This document shows positions 1-8,447 of a stretch of DNA of 37,255 bases, piece after piece. The position numbers and the translations under genes are program-made. Origin of the DNA: Mycobacterium innocens. GTDB lineage: Bacteria > Actinomycetota > Actinomycetes > Mycobacteriales > Mycobacteriaceae. The stretch covers positions 1 through 37,255 of the forward strand of contig NZ_UPHQ01000222.1 in NCBI RefSeq assembly GCF_900566055.1. The letters run 5' to 3'. Positions within the stretch are counted from its first letter, which is position 1. Every line of letters begins with the position of its first letter. The notes under the pieces were generated by a model. That model made no database searches. It was not told where the DNA came from and saw only the letters and a list, made by a program, of their open reading frames with translations.

Positions 1-40
1 GTGGGGGGTAAGACCCGCCGGGGGGCGGCTGATCGGTCAT
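1..40 (-). CDS. pra: Proline-rich antigen homologue Pra, N-terminal 13 codons only
   Basis: On the minus strand an ATG at 40-38 opens a frame reading MTDQPPPGGSYPP before leaving the window. This is the characteristic start of the mycobacterial proline-rich antigen, a membrane protein with a Pro/Gly-rich N-terminus and an RDD-type transmembrane domain; only the N-terminus is visible. A GGAAGG ribosome-binding site lies just upstream on the minus strand. In M. tuberculosis pra directly follows cbs in the same orientation, as here. Identification rests on 13 residues plus synteny. Confidence 0.8.
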   Translation of the reverse strand, partial: MTDQPPPGGSYPP

Positions 41-164
41 GGGAGCAACCTTCCACTCAGGGTTCGCTTGAGGCGGCCTTACAGTACCTGAGGTCGGATG
101 CCGTTGGGAGGCTGGGCGAAAGCCGCCGGCCGCGCTGTGTCGGGTGGCTATCCCCCGCCGGCGC

Positions 165-1559
165 TCAGCGTCGACCCGCCCCTTCGGACAGGAAACCCAA
201 CAGGTCGTAGCGGGTAATCACGCCGACCGGTTTACCTTCCTCCACCACCATCAACGCGTCACTGTCCCGCAACGCCTTTTCGGCCACGCTGACCAATTCG
301 CCGGTCCCGATCATCTTCAGCGGCGGGCTCATATGTTGTGACACGGCATCGGCCAGCTTGGCGCGGCCCTCGAAAACGGCCGACAGCAGTTCGCGTTCGG
401 ACACACTGCCGGCAACCTCACCGGCCATCACCGGCGGCTCGGCGCCGACGACGGGCATCTGCGACACCCCGTACTCGCGAAGAATCCCGATCGCGTCGCG
501 CACCGTCTCCGCTGGATGGGTGTGCACCAGATCGGGCAACGCACCGGACTTGCGGCGCAACACATCACCGACCGTGGCTTCCTCGGTCGACCCGTCGAGA
601 CGGCTCCGCAGGAATCCGTACGACGACATCCACGCGTCATTGAAGATCTTCGACATATAGCCGCGGCCGCCGTCGGGCAGCAGGACGACAACCAGCGCGT
701 CGGGTCCGGCGGTTTCGGCGACTTTCAATGCCGCCACCACCGCCATCCCGCACGACCCGCCCACCAGCAGCGCTTCCTCCCGGGCCAGCCGCCTGGTCAT
801 GTCGAACGAGTCGGCGTCTGACACCGCGATGATCTCGTCGGGAACTGAAGGGTCGTAGGCCGCCGGCCAGAAGTCCTCGCCGACCCCCTCGACCAGATAG
901 GGGCGGCCGGTGCCGCCCGAATACACCGAGCCCTCGGGGTCGGCGCCGACGATGCGCACCCGACCTCCGGACACCTCTTTGAGATAGCGGCCCGCACCGG
1001 TGATCGTTCCGCCGGTGCCGATGCCGGCGACGAAATGAGTGACCTTGCCGTCGGTGTCGGCCCAGATCTCCGGCCCGGTGGTGGCATAGTGGCTGGCCGG
1101 TCCTTCGGGGTTGGCGTACTGGTCGGGCTTCCAGGCGCCGTCGATTTCTCGGACCAACCGGTCGGAGACGCTGTAGTAGCTGTCCGGGTCGGCGGGCGGC
1201 ACCGCCGTCGGGCACACGACTACCTCGGCGCCGTAGGCGCGCAACACATTTCGCTTGTCCTCGCTGACCTTGTCCGGGCAGACGAACACACACCGGTATC
1301 CACGGCGCTGTGCAACCAACGCCAGCCCGACCCCGGTGTTGCCGGAGGTGGGTTCGACGATGGTGCCGCCGGGCCTCAGCTGTCCGGCGGCCTCGGCGGC
1401 GTCGATCATCTTCACCGCGATCCGGTCCTTGGAACTGCCGCCCGGGCTGAGATATTCGATCTTTGCCGCCACGGTCGCGGCCCCGCCCGGGACGACCGAG
1501 TTCAAGCGGACCAGTGGTGTGCCGCCGATGAGGTCACTGATGTGCTGCGCGATCCGCAT
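165..1559 (-). CDS. cbs: Cystathionine beta-synthase
   Basis: This 464-residue PLP enzyme condenses serine with homocysteine to cystathionine, the first step of reverse transsulfuration in the cytoplasm. The fold-type II PLP core spans about residues 1-310: the SSKDR segment puts the PLP lysine at K44, the substrate and cofactor loop TSGNTG is at 71-76, and the phosphate-binding GTGGT is at 181-185. A C-terminal pair of CBS (Bateman) domains occupies roughly 335-460, as expected of a regulated CBS rather than a cysteine synthase. The ATG at 1559 starts directly before the PLP domain. It lies upstream of pra on the same strand, an order conserved in M. tuberculosis (Rv1077-Rv1078). Ligand regulation through the Bateman module is inferred from the family. 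Confidence 0.96.
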   Translation of the reverse strand: MRIAQHISDLIGGTPLVRLNSVVPGGAATVAAKIEYLSPGGSSKDRIAVKMIDAAEAAGQLRPGGTIVEPTSGNTGVGLALVAQRRGYRCVFVCPDKVSEDKRNVLRAYGAEVVVCPTAVPPADPDSYYSVSDRLVREIDGAWKPDQYANPEGPASHYATTGPEIWADTDGKVTHFVAGIGTGGTITGAGRYLKEVSGGRVRIVGADPEGSVYSGGTGRPYLVEGVGEDFWPAAYDPSVPDEIIAVSDADSFDMTRRLAREEALLVGGSCGMAVVAALKVAETAGPDALVVVLLPDGGRGYMSKIFNDAWMSSYGFLRSRLDGSTEEATVGDVLRRKSGALPDLVHTHPAETVRDAIGILREYGVSQMPVVGAEPPVMAGEVAGSVSERELLSAVFEGRAKLADAVSQHMSPPLKMIGTGELVSVAEKALRDSDALMVVEEGKPVGVITRYDLLGFLSEGAGRR

Positions 1560-1603
1560 GCGTTCATGGTCTCAGGCGGTTTGGGCCCGCGTACATCCAG
1601 CTA

Positions 1604-2671
1604 CTAGCCGGTGGCTTCCCGGATGTACTCGCCGATCTGGCGCAGTGAGCGCACCGCCTCGGGCAACAGCGGCCCGGCGACCTGGAAGTCGTGCACCTGG
1701 CCGGGCCAGACGCGAAGCTCGGCGGGCACACCGGCCGCCGCCAGCTTGCGTGCGGCCAGCTGTGCGTCGTGCAACAGCACCTCGGATCCGGACACGTGAA
1801 TCAGGGTTCGCGGCAGGCCCGGCCGGATGTGCTCCAGTGGCTCGTAAAGCTCCTCGAGTTTGCCGTCGACAGCGTTGTTGGCCGCTGCGCTAGCAACCAA
1901 TTCGCCAAGCGCATCGAAGGCCTTCGCCGGGAACATCGCGTCGGTTTTGATGTTCGGGTGCGCCTGCTTGTTTTCCTTTGCCAGCTGTAGCAGTGGCGAG
2001 ATCGCTACCAGAGCTGCCGGCTCCTCGTCCTCGTCCTGCAGCCGCTGCGCGAGCGCCAATGCGAGATAGCCGCCGGCGGAGTCGCCGGCCAGCACTATCT
2101 GCTCCGGGTCGTAACCCAACAGGCGCAGCCAACGGTAGCCGTCGTGACAGTCGTCGAGCGCCATCCCGATCGAGTGCTTGGGCATCAGCCGATAGTTAAC
2201 GATCAGGACGGGCGAATCAGCAAACTGTGACAGCAACTCGACAAGCCGCCCGTGCGAGTTTGCTCCACAGGTCAAGAACGCGCCGCCGTGCAGATACAGA
2301 ACCACTCGCCGGGTGCCGTCCGCGGGCAGCACGCCGCGCGCCCGAACCAGTTGCGCCGAGGCATTAGGCAAGCTCACTGAGGCCCTGACGGTTACCGGTG
2401 CCGGAAGCAGCATCTTGGCAGCGTGGTCGATCAGTCCCCACGGCCACGGCACATGCGGAACGTAGCTACCCACAGTGAGAACCGGCCGGATCGTCAGCCG
2501 CGACGCCAGCGTAGCAACTCGCGCAGCAATACTTGGGCCAGACTCGACGACCTCAACCGGAGCGCCGTCGCTGATGGCAAATCTGCGTGCCTGTAGTCTA
2601 CGTGCCTTGAGAACGTCCCGTGGGCGAATCGGATGTCTGGGGGAACCGGATACCCTGTTCGGTGCCGTCAT
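1604..2671 (-). CDS. lipU: LipU-like esterase/lipase, hormone-sensitive-lipase family
   Basis: An alpha/beta hydrolase of about 355 residues predicted to cleave carboxylic esters of lipids. From the chosen start, the oxyanion motif HGGAF is at 128-132, the nucleophile elbow GDSAG at 196-200 (Ser198), an acidic residue stands in the VSGSEVLL segment (Glu297, where Asp is more usual), and the catalytic His is in GQVHDF (His327). The ATG at 2671 is preferred because AGGAA lies 9 nt upstream; an in-frame GTG at 2680 has AGGAA directly abutting it. The protein is longer at the N-terminus than my recollection of M. tuberculosis LipU (about 297 residues), so a downstream start is possible. It lies between cbs and a divergent SGNH hydrolase, matching Rv1076. 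Natural substrate is unknown. Confidence 0.88.
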   Translation of the reverse strand: MTAPNRVSGSPRHPIRPRDVLKARRLQARRFAISDGAPVEVVESGPSIAARVATLASRLTIRPVLTVGSYVPHVPWPWGLIDHAAKMLLPAPVTVRASVSLPNASAQLVRARGVLPADGTRRVVLYLHGGAFLTCGANSHGRLVELLSQFADSPVLIVNYRLMPKHSIGMALDDCHDGYRWLRLLGYDPEQIVLAGDSAGGYLALALAQRLQDEDEEPAALVAISPLLQLAKENKQAHPNIKTDAMFPAKAFDALGELVASAAANNAVDGKLEELYEPLEHIRPGLPRTLIHVSGSEVLLHDAQLAARKLAAAGVPAELRVWPGQVHDFQVAGPLLPEAVRSLRQIGEYIREATG

Positions 2672-2903
2672 GCTCAACACTTCCTACGCCGTTGTAGTCC
2701 GATACAGCATGTGACGAAAAGGTTGAGCGTCCGGTTCACCTGCTCCCCCGAAGCGGTCAGCCAACTCGTCCGACTTAGCTTGACAGCATATTCCCGAGGC
2801 AACGTTCGTAGCGTCTGATTCGATATCACAATTGATCCGCACCGTAATTCACCTGTTTTGTCAGCTACCCGCGCAAACAGCGAAGCCGATCTAAACTGGT
2901 CTC

Positions 2904-3875
2904 GTGGGCATAAGCGTGCCGCGACGTTCGACTATCGCTTTGGCCACAGCAGGTGCACTTGCCTCGACGGGCACGGCCTATCTGGGCGCACGCAACTTGC
3001 TGGTCGGTCAGGCGACACACGTGCGCACCGTCATTCCCAGAGCCTGCGACATGCCGCCTCGTGCCGATGGCGTTTACACCCGCGGCGGCGGGCTGGTGCA
3101 ACGGTGGCGCCGCGGAACACCATTCGACCTGCACCTGATGATGTTCGGCGACTCGACGGCGTGCGGATACGGGTGTACCAGCGGCGAGGAAGTCCCGGGC
3201 GTGCTGATCGCACGCAAACTCGCCGAGCAGACCGGCAAGCGGGTCCGGTTGAGCACCAAAGCCATCGTCGGCGCCACCTCGAAAGGCGTTGGCGGTCAAG
3301 TCGATGCGATGTTCGTGGCCGGACCGCCGCCGGACGCGGCGGTGATCATCATCGGCGCCAACGACGTCACGTCTCTCAACCGCATCGGAGAATCTGCCGA
3401 GCGGCTGGCCTCATCGGTGCGCAGGTTGCGTGCCCGCGGCGCGGCCGTGGTCGTCGGCACCTGTCCCGACTTCGGTGTCATCACGGCCATCCCCCAGCCG
3501 CTGCGTTCCCTGGCGCACACGCGTGCTACGCGGCTGGCCCGCGCTCAGACCGTCGCCGTCAAAGCGGCCGGTGGGGTGCCGGTGCCGTTGGCACACCTGC
3601 TGGCGCCCCAATTCCGGGCCGCTCCCGAAGGCATGTTCTCCGCCGACCGGTACCACCCGTCGGCGACCGCCTACGCGTTGGCAGCCGACCAGCTGTTGCT
3701 CGCCCTGCGCGACGCGCTGCGCGGAAAGATCGCCCGACCGGGGCTTGAGCTGCCACCCCGACCCGCTGCGCCGGCACGCGGTTGTGAGCCCACCCGAGGC
3801 AGCATCGTGTCGCGGCTATGGCGGCGTCCGCTGCCGACCGTGCCCGCAGCCGTCGCCGCGCCAGCCGGGGGCTGA
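2904..3875 (+). CDS. SGNH/GDSL-family esterase, Rv1075c-like
   Basis: A 323-residue protein with an N-terminal hydrophobic anchor or signal segment (about residues 9-35) and an SGNH-hydrolase domain. Block I is FGDST with Ser84, block III is GAND at 151-154, and the C-terminal Asp/His pair falls in the SADRYHPS segment (Asp248, His251). Together these form the expected Ser-His-Asp triad of an esterase acting outside the membrane. The start is GTG at 2904, chosen because it places the hydrophobic segment at the N-terminus. It is divergent from lipU across a 232-nt shared upstream region and precedes fadA3, as in M. tuberculosis. Physiological substrate is unknown. Confidence 0.88.
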   Translation: MGISVPRRSTIALATAGALASTGTAYLGARNLLVGQATHVRTVIPRACDMPPRADGVYTRGGGLVQRWRRGTPFDLHLMMFGDSTACGYGCTSGEEVPGVLIARKLAEQTGKRVRLSTKAIVGATSKGVGGQVDAMFVAGPPPDAAVIIIGANDVTSLNRIGESAERLASSVRRLRARGAAVVVGTCPDFGVITAIPQPLRSLAHTRATRLARAQTVAVKAAGGVPVPLAHLLAPQFRAAPEGMFSADRYHPSATAYALAADQLLLALRDALRGKIARPGLELPPRPAAPARGCEPTRGSIVSRLWRRPLPTVPAAVAAPAGG

Positions 3876-3920
3876 CCTCGGCCGGGGTTGTCCGGCCCGC
3901 CAGCTCGGAGATGCCCGCCT

Positions 3921-4028
3921 CGCGGGCCGCATCGTCGCCAGGCTAAATTCGGCGCCAGGCTCACCCCCATCGCCCGCCTCCCCCTCGCCCCGCTTCGCGG
4001 GCCGCATCGTCGCCAGGCTAAATTCGGC
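3921..4028 (+). repeat. Pair of identical 33-bp direct repeats upstream of fadA3
   Basis: The 33-bp segments at 3921-3953 and 3996-4028 are identical, with a 75-bp period. Each includes CCAGGCTAAATTCGGC. They fill most of the gap between the SGNH hydrolase and fadA3, and the second copy ends 29 nt before the fadA3 start, inside the probable leader. If read as protein, each unit would give an RIVARLNSA-like peptide, but no coding gene is supported here. Function, dispersed repeat or regulatory site, is unknown. Confidence 0.75.
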
Positions 4029-4057
4029 TTCGCACACCCCAATGGAGGGAGTCCGTT

Positions 4058-5275
4058 ATGCCGGAAGCCGTCATCGTCTCAACCGCCCGCTCGCCCATAG
4101 GCCGCGCCATGAAAGGCTCACTGGTCACCATGCGGCCCGACGACCTGGCCGTGCAGATGGTGCGTGCCGCACTGGACAAGGTGCCCGCGCTGAACCCACA
4201 CCAGATCGACGACCTGATCATGGGCTGTGGTCTGCCCGGCGGCGAGTCGGGCTTCAACATTGCGCGCGTCGTCGCTGTTGCGCTGGGCTATGACTTCCTG
4301 CCGGGCACCACGGTCAACCGGTACTGCTCGTCGTCGTTGCAGACCACCCGAATGGCATTCCACGCGATCAAGGCCGGCGAAGGCGACGCTTTCATTTCCG
4401 CGGGGGTGGAGACAGTCTCCCGGTTCGGCAAGGGCAACTCCGACTCCTGGCCGGACACGAAGAACCCGATCTTCGACGAGGCCCAGGAACGCTCCACTGC
4501 TGCCGCCGCCGGCGCCGACGAATGGCACGACCCGCGCGCCGACGGCAAGCTGCCCGACGTCTACATCGCGATGGGCCAGACCGCGGAAAACGTCGCAATC
4601 CTCACCGGCATCTCCCGCGAAGACCAGAACCACTGGGGTGTGCGCAGCCAGAACCGCGCCGAGGAGGCGATCAAGAGCGGCTTCTTCGAACGCGAGATCA
4701 CCCCGGTCACGCTCCCGGACGGCTCCACGGTCAGCGCTGACGACGGCCCGCGGGCGGGTACCACCTACGAGAAGGTCAGTGAGCTCAAGCCGGTGTTCCG
4801 GCCCAACGGCACCGTCACCGCCGGCAACGCCTGCCCACTCAACGACGGCGCCGCCGCGCTGGTGATCACCAGCGACACCAAGGCCAAAGAACTCGGCCTG
4901 ACACCCTTGGCGCGCATCGTGTCCACGGGCGTCAGCGGTTTGTCCCCGGAGATCATGGGCCTCGGCCCGATTGAGGCCTGCAAGAAGGCACTCGAACGAG
5001 CCGGCATGTCGATCAACGACATCGACCTGGTCGAGATCAACGAAGCCTTCGCGGTGCAGGTGCTGGGATCGGCCCGTGAGCTGGGCATCGACGAGGACAA
5101 GCTGAACGTCTCGGGCGGAGCGATCGCCCTGGGACACCCGTTCGGCATGACCGGCGCACGCATCACCACCACGCTGCTGAATAACCTGCAGACCCACGAC
5201 AAGACATTCGGTCTGGAGACGATGTGTGTGGGCGGCGGCCAGGGTATGGCGATGGTGATCGAGCGGCTCAGTTAG
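4058..5275 (+). CDS. fadA3: Acetyl-CoA acyltransferase (thiolase) FadA3
   Basis: A 405-residue thiolase that cleaves 3-ketoacyl-CoA with CoA in the last step of beta-oxidation, or condenses acyl-CoAs in reverse. The nucleophilic Cys90 is in the NRYCSSSLQT segment. The NEAF motif precedes the C-terminal catalytic GHPFG (His360), and the second catalytic cysteine is Cys390 in CVGGGQG. Length is normal for type II thiolases. The ATG at 4058 has a GGAGGG ribosome-binding site 8 nt upstream. It lies beside two crotonases and, further on, an acyl-CoA synthetase, consistent with fatty-acid or sterol side-chain degradation. Chain-length specificity cannot be read from sequence. Confidence 0.95.
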   Translation: MPEAVIVSTARSPIGRAMKGSLVTMRPDDLAVQMVRAALDKVPALNPHQIDDLIMGCGLPGGESGFNIARVVAVALGYDFLPGTTVNRYCSSSLQTTRMAFHAIKAGEGDAFISAGVETVSRFGKGNSDSWPDTKNPIFDEAQERSTAAAAGADEWHDPRADGKLPDVYIAMGQTAENVAILTGISREDQNHWGVRSQNRAEEAIKSGFFEREITPVTLPDGSTVSADDGPRAGTTYEKVSELKPVFRPNGTVTAGNACPLNDGAAALVITSDTKAKELGLTPLARIVSTGVSGLSPEIMGLGPIEACKKALERAGMSINDIDLVEINEAFAVQVLGSARELGIDEDKLNVSGGAIALGHPFGMTGARITTTLLNNLQTHDKTFGLETMCVGGGQGMAMVIERLS

Positions 5276-5301
5276 CGGGTATAGGGGTTAGCGGGTATAG
5301 G
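5272..5301 (+). repeat. Short tandem repeat at the 3' end of fadA3
   Basis: The 14-mer TTAGCGGGTATAGG occurs at 5272-5285 and 5288-5301 (16-bp period). The first copy contains the fadA3 stop codon. Probably a local duplication without coding effect. Confidence 0.7.
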
Positions 5302-5432
5302 ACCCGCTTTGGAGCGAAATCGGGCCCTTACGTCTGCTGCTCGCGGCCGACGGTCGTTGCGGCCGTTGAGTGTGCGTTGTGGGCGTTCACCGTGAGCCCA
5401 GGGCGGCGCCGCCGCGCTGGGCACCGCCACCG

Positions 5433-5472
5433 GCGCACACTCGCCGCCGCCAGCGCACACTCACCGCCGCCA
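5433..5472 (+). repeat. 20-bp tandem repeat in the fadA3/BI-1 convergent spacer
   Basis: Two 20-bp units at 5433-5452 and 5453-5472 differ at one position (GCGCACACTC followed by G or A, then CCGCCGCCA). A decayed third unit follows. They lie in the non-coding spacer just before the bidirectional terminator and could vary in copy number between strains. Confidence 0.65.
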
Positions 5473-5486
5473 CCGCACAGCGCAGC

Positions 5487-5516
5487 AAAAAGCCGGCACG
5501 TACGTGCCGGCTTTTT
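5487..5516. terminator. Bidirectional intrinsic terminator, perfect 30-bp palindrome
   Basis: The segment is a perfect palindrome: each 15-nt arm has an A5 or T5 tract flanking a GC-rich stem (GCCGGCACGT and its complement). It therefore gives a strong hairpin followed by a T run on either strand. It sits exactly between the convergent fadA3 and the BI-1-like gene, 10 nt from the latter's stop, so it should terminate both. Confidence 0.9.
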
Positions 5517-5526
5517 GTCGCCCGAA

Positions 5527-6363
5527 CTAATCGTTCTGCAGATAACTGAGCAGGCGCAGGATCTCGATGTAGAGCCAGACCAGCGTGACGGTCAGGCCGA
5601 GGGCAATACCCCATGCCGCCTTATCCGGCGCTCCCGCGCGGATCATCTGGTCAGCCGCATCGAAGTCGATCAGGAAGCTGAACGCCGCGATACCGATCAA
5701 CACCAGCGAGAAGATGATGCCCAGCGGACCGGGGCTGCGCAGGCCCAAACCCTCGCCGCCGCCGACCTGGAACATCGCCAGCACGAAGTTGCCGAGCATG
5801 AGGAACAGCACGCCGAAGAGGGCAGCGACCACCATCCGGGTGAACTTGGGCGTCACCCGAATGGCCCCGGTCTTGTACACGATGAGCATGCCGAAGAACA
5901 CGCCCAGAGTGCCCAGGACGGCTTCTCCGATGAGCATTCCGGCATTGGCCGAGCCCACCGAGAAGTTGGCCATGACGAACGAGAAGGCTCCCAGGAACAG
6001 GCCCTCGAGTCCGGCGTAGGTGAGCACGATCGCCGGGTTGTCCTGTTTGCGACCGAAGGTGGCGACCAGCACCAGCGCCAACCCGCCGAGCGCGCCGATC
6101 AGGGTCAGCGGCATCGCAAGGTTGAGGTTCTGGGCGACCAGGAAGTAGGAGACCACGGCGCTGGCCGTCAGCATGGCCAAGGTCAGGCCGGTCTTGGTGA
6201 CGACGTCGTCAATGGTCAGCGGGCGCGCAGCCCGGGTTTCCTGGTAGGGAGCAGGGTAAGGGTCAGCCGCGTATCCCGGCTGGGCCAGGCCCGGACCGAA
6301 TTGTGCGTATCCGCCCCTCTGCTTCGGCAGCGAACGAAATACCGGGTTACTTGTCTCCCGCAC
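5527..6363 (-). CDS. Bax inhibitor-1/YccA family membrane protein, Rv1072-like
   Basis: A 278-residue integral membrane protein. A Pro/Gln/Gly-rich cytoplasmic N-terminus (residues 1-50) is followed by about seven hydrophobic helices, ending in the acidic-residue-bearing segments FLIDFDAADQMI and WLYIEILRLLSYL. These resemble the conserved C-terminal half of the BI-1/YccA family, whose members act as ion-leak channels or stress modulators; the role in mycobacteria is unproven. The GTG at 6363 has a GAGAGGA ribosome-binding site. It is convergent with fadA3 and divergent from echA9. Length agrees with my memory of M. tuberculosis Rv1072 (278 residues). Confidence 0.88.
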   Translation of the reverse strand: MRETSNPVFRSLPKQRGGYAQFGPGLAQPGYAADPYPAPYQETRAARPLTIDDVVTKTGLTLAMLTASAVVSYFLVAQNLNLAMPLTLIGALGGLALVLVATFGRKQDNPAIVLTYAGLEGLFLGAFSFVMANFSVGSANAGMLIGEAVLGTLGVFFGMLIVYKTGAIRVTPKFTRMVVAALFGVLFLMLGNFVLAMFQVGGGEGLGLRSPGPLGIIFSLVLIGIAAFSFLIDFDAADQMIRAGAPDKAAWGIALGLTVTLVWLYIEILRLLSYLQND

Positions 6364-6393
6364 CGTCGGATCCTCTCTTGTGGCTCCACATAT

Positions 6394-6428
6394 GACTACA
6401 GCTTCGGAAGCTTCGGACTACAGCTTCG
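6394..6428. repeat. Direct repeat of a 13-mer upstream of the BI-1-like gene
   Basis: GACTACAGCTTCG occurs at 6394-6406 and 6416-6428 (22-bp period, two helical turns), with an extra partial CTTCGG between. It lies 31-65 nt upstream of the GTG start at 6363, in promoter or leader position. An operator role is possible but unproven. Confidence 0.55.
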
Positions 6429-6612
6429 AGTTGTGCGAACACCTGCTCAACGATCAGTGGCCCGGCCGGGTTCCCAGCGGAGCTGCTGTTTTGTCGTCCG
6501 GCTCAAGATAAACCTTAGCCCCGCGGGCACCCCGGGGCGAGTCACGATCTAGATTGCTCGTCAAACTCATGGGGCAGACTTGGGACGGATTCCTGCGATT
6601 GGAGACCTGGGC

Positions 6613-7662
6613 GTGACTGAGGCCGTGACGGGCGAATCCGACGAAGTTCTGACCCGCGTCGACGGTGGCGTCGGCTTGATTACGCTCAACCGGCCGAAGT
6701 CGATCAATTCGCTGAACCAGACGATGGTGGACCTGCTGAGCACGGTGCTCATTCGTTGGGAACGCGACGACGAAGTCCGTGCTGTGGTGGTTTCGGGGGC
6801 CGGCGAACGCGGCTTGTGCGCGGGCGGCGACGTCGTCGCGGTCTACCACAGCGCCCGCAAGGACGGGGTCGAGGCGCGGCGGTTCTGGCGCGCCGAGTAT
6901 TTGATGAACGGCCAGATCGGCCGGTTCTCCAAGCCGTACGTGGCACTGATGGACGGCATCGTGATGGGGGGCGGCGTCGGCGTCGGCGCCCACGGCGACG
7001 TCAGGGTGGTCACCGACACTTCCAAGGTCGCGATGCCCGAGGTCGGCATCGGGTTCATCCCCGACGTGGGTGGGGTGTACTTGCTGTCCCGGGCACCGGG
7101 CGCGCTGGGTTTGCACGCCGCGCTGACCGGAGCGCCGTTTTCCGGAGCCGACGCCATCGCGATGGGCTTTGCCGACCACTACGTGCCGCACGCCGACCTC
7201 GACGCGTTCCGCGCCGCGATCACCTCCGACGGCGTGGCGAGCGCACTTGCCCACCACACCGTCGAACCTCCACCCAGTGAGCTTGCCGCACAACGCGATT
7301 GGATCGACGAGTGCTACACCGGCGATACCGTCGCCGAGATCGTCGCCAAGCTGCGGGATCATGGCGCACACCCGGCGAACGACGCCGCCGAGCTGATCGC
7401 CACCCGCTCGCCCATCGCGCTGTCGGTGACGTTGGAGGCAGTTCGCCGCGCCGCCGCCATGGAAACGCTGGAAGACGTTCTGGTCCAAGACTATCGGGTG
7501 TCGTCAGCGTCGCTGCGCTCCCACGATCTGGTGGAAGGCATCCGCGCGCAACTGATCGACAAGGACCGCAAGCCGAAATGGTCGCCGGCGGCACTGGCCG
7601 AGATCACCAAGGCCGACGTGGCAGCGTATTTCGAGCCGGTCGGTGACGACTTGAGCTTCTAG
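6613..7662 (+). CDS. echA9: Enoyl-CoA hydratase/3-hydroxyisobutyryl-CoA hydrolase-like EchA9
   Basis: A crotonase-superfamily protein of 349 residues from this start. It carries the oxyanion segment ERGLCAGGD, the second oxyanion MGGGVG and the catalytic-region [11 protein letters not shown]. The extra C-terminal region of about 100 residues is typical of 3-hydroxyisobutyryl-CoA hydrolases (valine degradation) rather than plain hydratases, so the hydratase name may be historical. The GTG at 6613 is chosen because GGAG lies 8 nt upstream; another GTG at 6625 would give 345 residues, the length I recall for M. tuberculosis EchA9. It is followed after 11 nt by echA8, probably in one transcript. 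Confidence 0.92.
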   Translation: MTEAVTGESDEVLTRVDGGVGLITLNRPKSINSLNQTMVDLLSTVLIRWERDDEVRAVVVSGAGERGLCAGGDVVAVYHSARKDGVEARRFWRAEYLMNGQIGRFSKPYVALMDGIVMGGGVGVGAHGDVRVVTDTSKVAMPEVGIGFIPDVGGVYLLSRAPGALGLHAALTGAPFSGADAIAMGFADHYVPHADLDAFRAAITSDGVASALAHHTVEPPPSELAAQRDWIDECYTGDTVAEIVAKLRDHGAHPANDAAELIATRSPIALSVTLEAVRRAAAMETLEDVLVQDYRVSSASLRSHDLVEGIRAQLIDKDRKPKWSPAALAEITKADVAAYFEPVGDDLSF

Positions 7663-7673
7663 GAAGGCAATCC

Positions 7674-8447
7674 ATGGGATATGAAACGATTCTGGTCGAG
7701 CGCGACGAGCGGGTCGGCACCATCACGCTGAACCGGCCGCAGGCGCTGAATGCGCTCAACAGCCAGGTGATGGGCGAAGTCACCAGCGCGGCAACGGAAT
7801 TGGACAGCGATCCCGGCATCGGGGCGATCGTCGTCACCGGTTCCGCCAAGGCGTTCGCCGCGGGCGCCGACATCAAGGAAATGGCCGGGTTGACGTTCGC
7901 CGACGCGTTCGACGCCGATTTCTTCGCTGCCTGGGGCAAACTCGCCGCCGTGCGTACCCCGACGATCGCCGCGGTGGCCGGATATGCACTGGGCGGCGGC
8001 TGCGAGCTGGCCATGATGTGCGACCTGCTGATCGCCGCCGATACCGCCAAGTTCGGCCAGCCAGAGATCAAGCTCGGTGTCCTGCCCGGTATGGGCGGCT
8101 CGCAGCGGTTGACCCGGGCCATCGGCAAGGCCAAGGCCATGGATCTCATCCTGACCGGGCGCACCATCGACGCCGCCGAGGCCGAGCGCAGTGGCCTGGT
8201 TTCGCGGGTGGTGCCGGCCGACGACCTGCTGACCGAGGCCAAGGCCGTGGCCACCACCATCTCGCAGCTGTCACGGTCAGCCACCCGGATGGCCAAAGAG
8301 GCCGTCAACCGAGCCTTCGAATCGACTCTGGCCGAAGGTCTGCTCTACGAACGCCGGCTCTTCCATTCGACCTTTGCCACCGACGATCAATCGGAAGGCA
8401 TGGCGGCCTTCATCGAGAAGCGGCCGCCTCATTTCACCCACCGATGA
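7674..8447 (+). CDS. echA8: Enoyl-CoA hydratase EchA8
   Basis: A 257-residue classical crotonase that hydrates trans-2-enoyl-CoA to 3-hydroxyacyl-CoA in beta-oxidation. The oxyanion segment [11 protein letters not shown] is at 61-70. The two catalytic glutamates are Glu111 (ALGGGCELA) and Glu131 (QPEIKLG), with the 20-residue spacing of the rat mitochondrial enzyme. The ATG at 7674 has AGGAAGG just upstream and lies 11 nt after echA9. Its stop codon overlaps the start of the next gene (ATGA at 8444-8447), so translation is probably coupled to the membrane hydrolase. Confidence 0.96.
   Translation: MGYETILVERDERVGTITLNRPQALNALNSQVMGEVTSAATELDSDPGIGAIVVTGSAKAFAAGADIKEMAGLTFADAFDADFFAAWGKLAAVRTPTIAAVAGYALGGGCELAMMCDLLIAADTAKFGQPEIKLGVLPGMGGSQRLTRAIGKAKAMDLILTGRTIDAAEAERSGLVSRVVPADDLLTEAKAVATTISQLSRSATRMAKEAVNRAFESTLAEGLLYERRLFHSTFATDDQSEGMAAFIEKRPPHFTHR

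Noticed and set aside
2780..2814. TTGACA at 2780 as promoter of the SGNH hydrolase gene
   Set aside because: No -10 hexamer at acceptable spacing; TAGCGT lies 23 nt away.
4118..5197. 359-codon minus-strand open frame
   Set aside because: Antisense of the fadA3 coding region; no family resemblance and no ribosome-binding site.
5224..6552. 442-codon open frame on the plus strand
   Set aside because: It is antisense to the BI-1-like gene, begins inside fadA3 and crosses the bidirectional terminator; composition is that of GC-rich antisense.
7604..8308. 234-codon minus-strand open frame
   Set aside because: Antisense to echA8, whose catalytic motifs are intact on the plus strand.
8018..8443. 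N-terminal extension of the membrane hydrolase into echA8
   Set aside because: The extension lies out of frame within echA8 and reads as Arg-rich shadow; the ATG at 8444 overlaps the echA8 stop and gives the family length.
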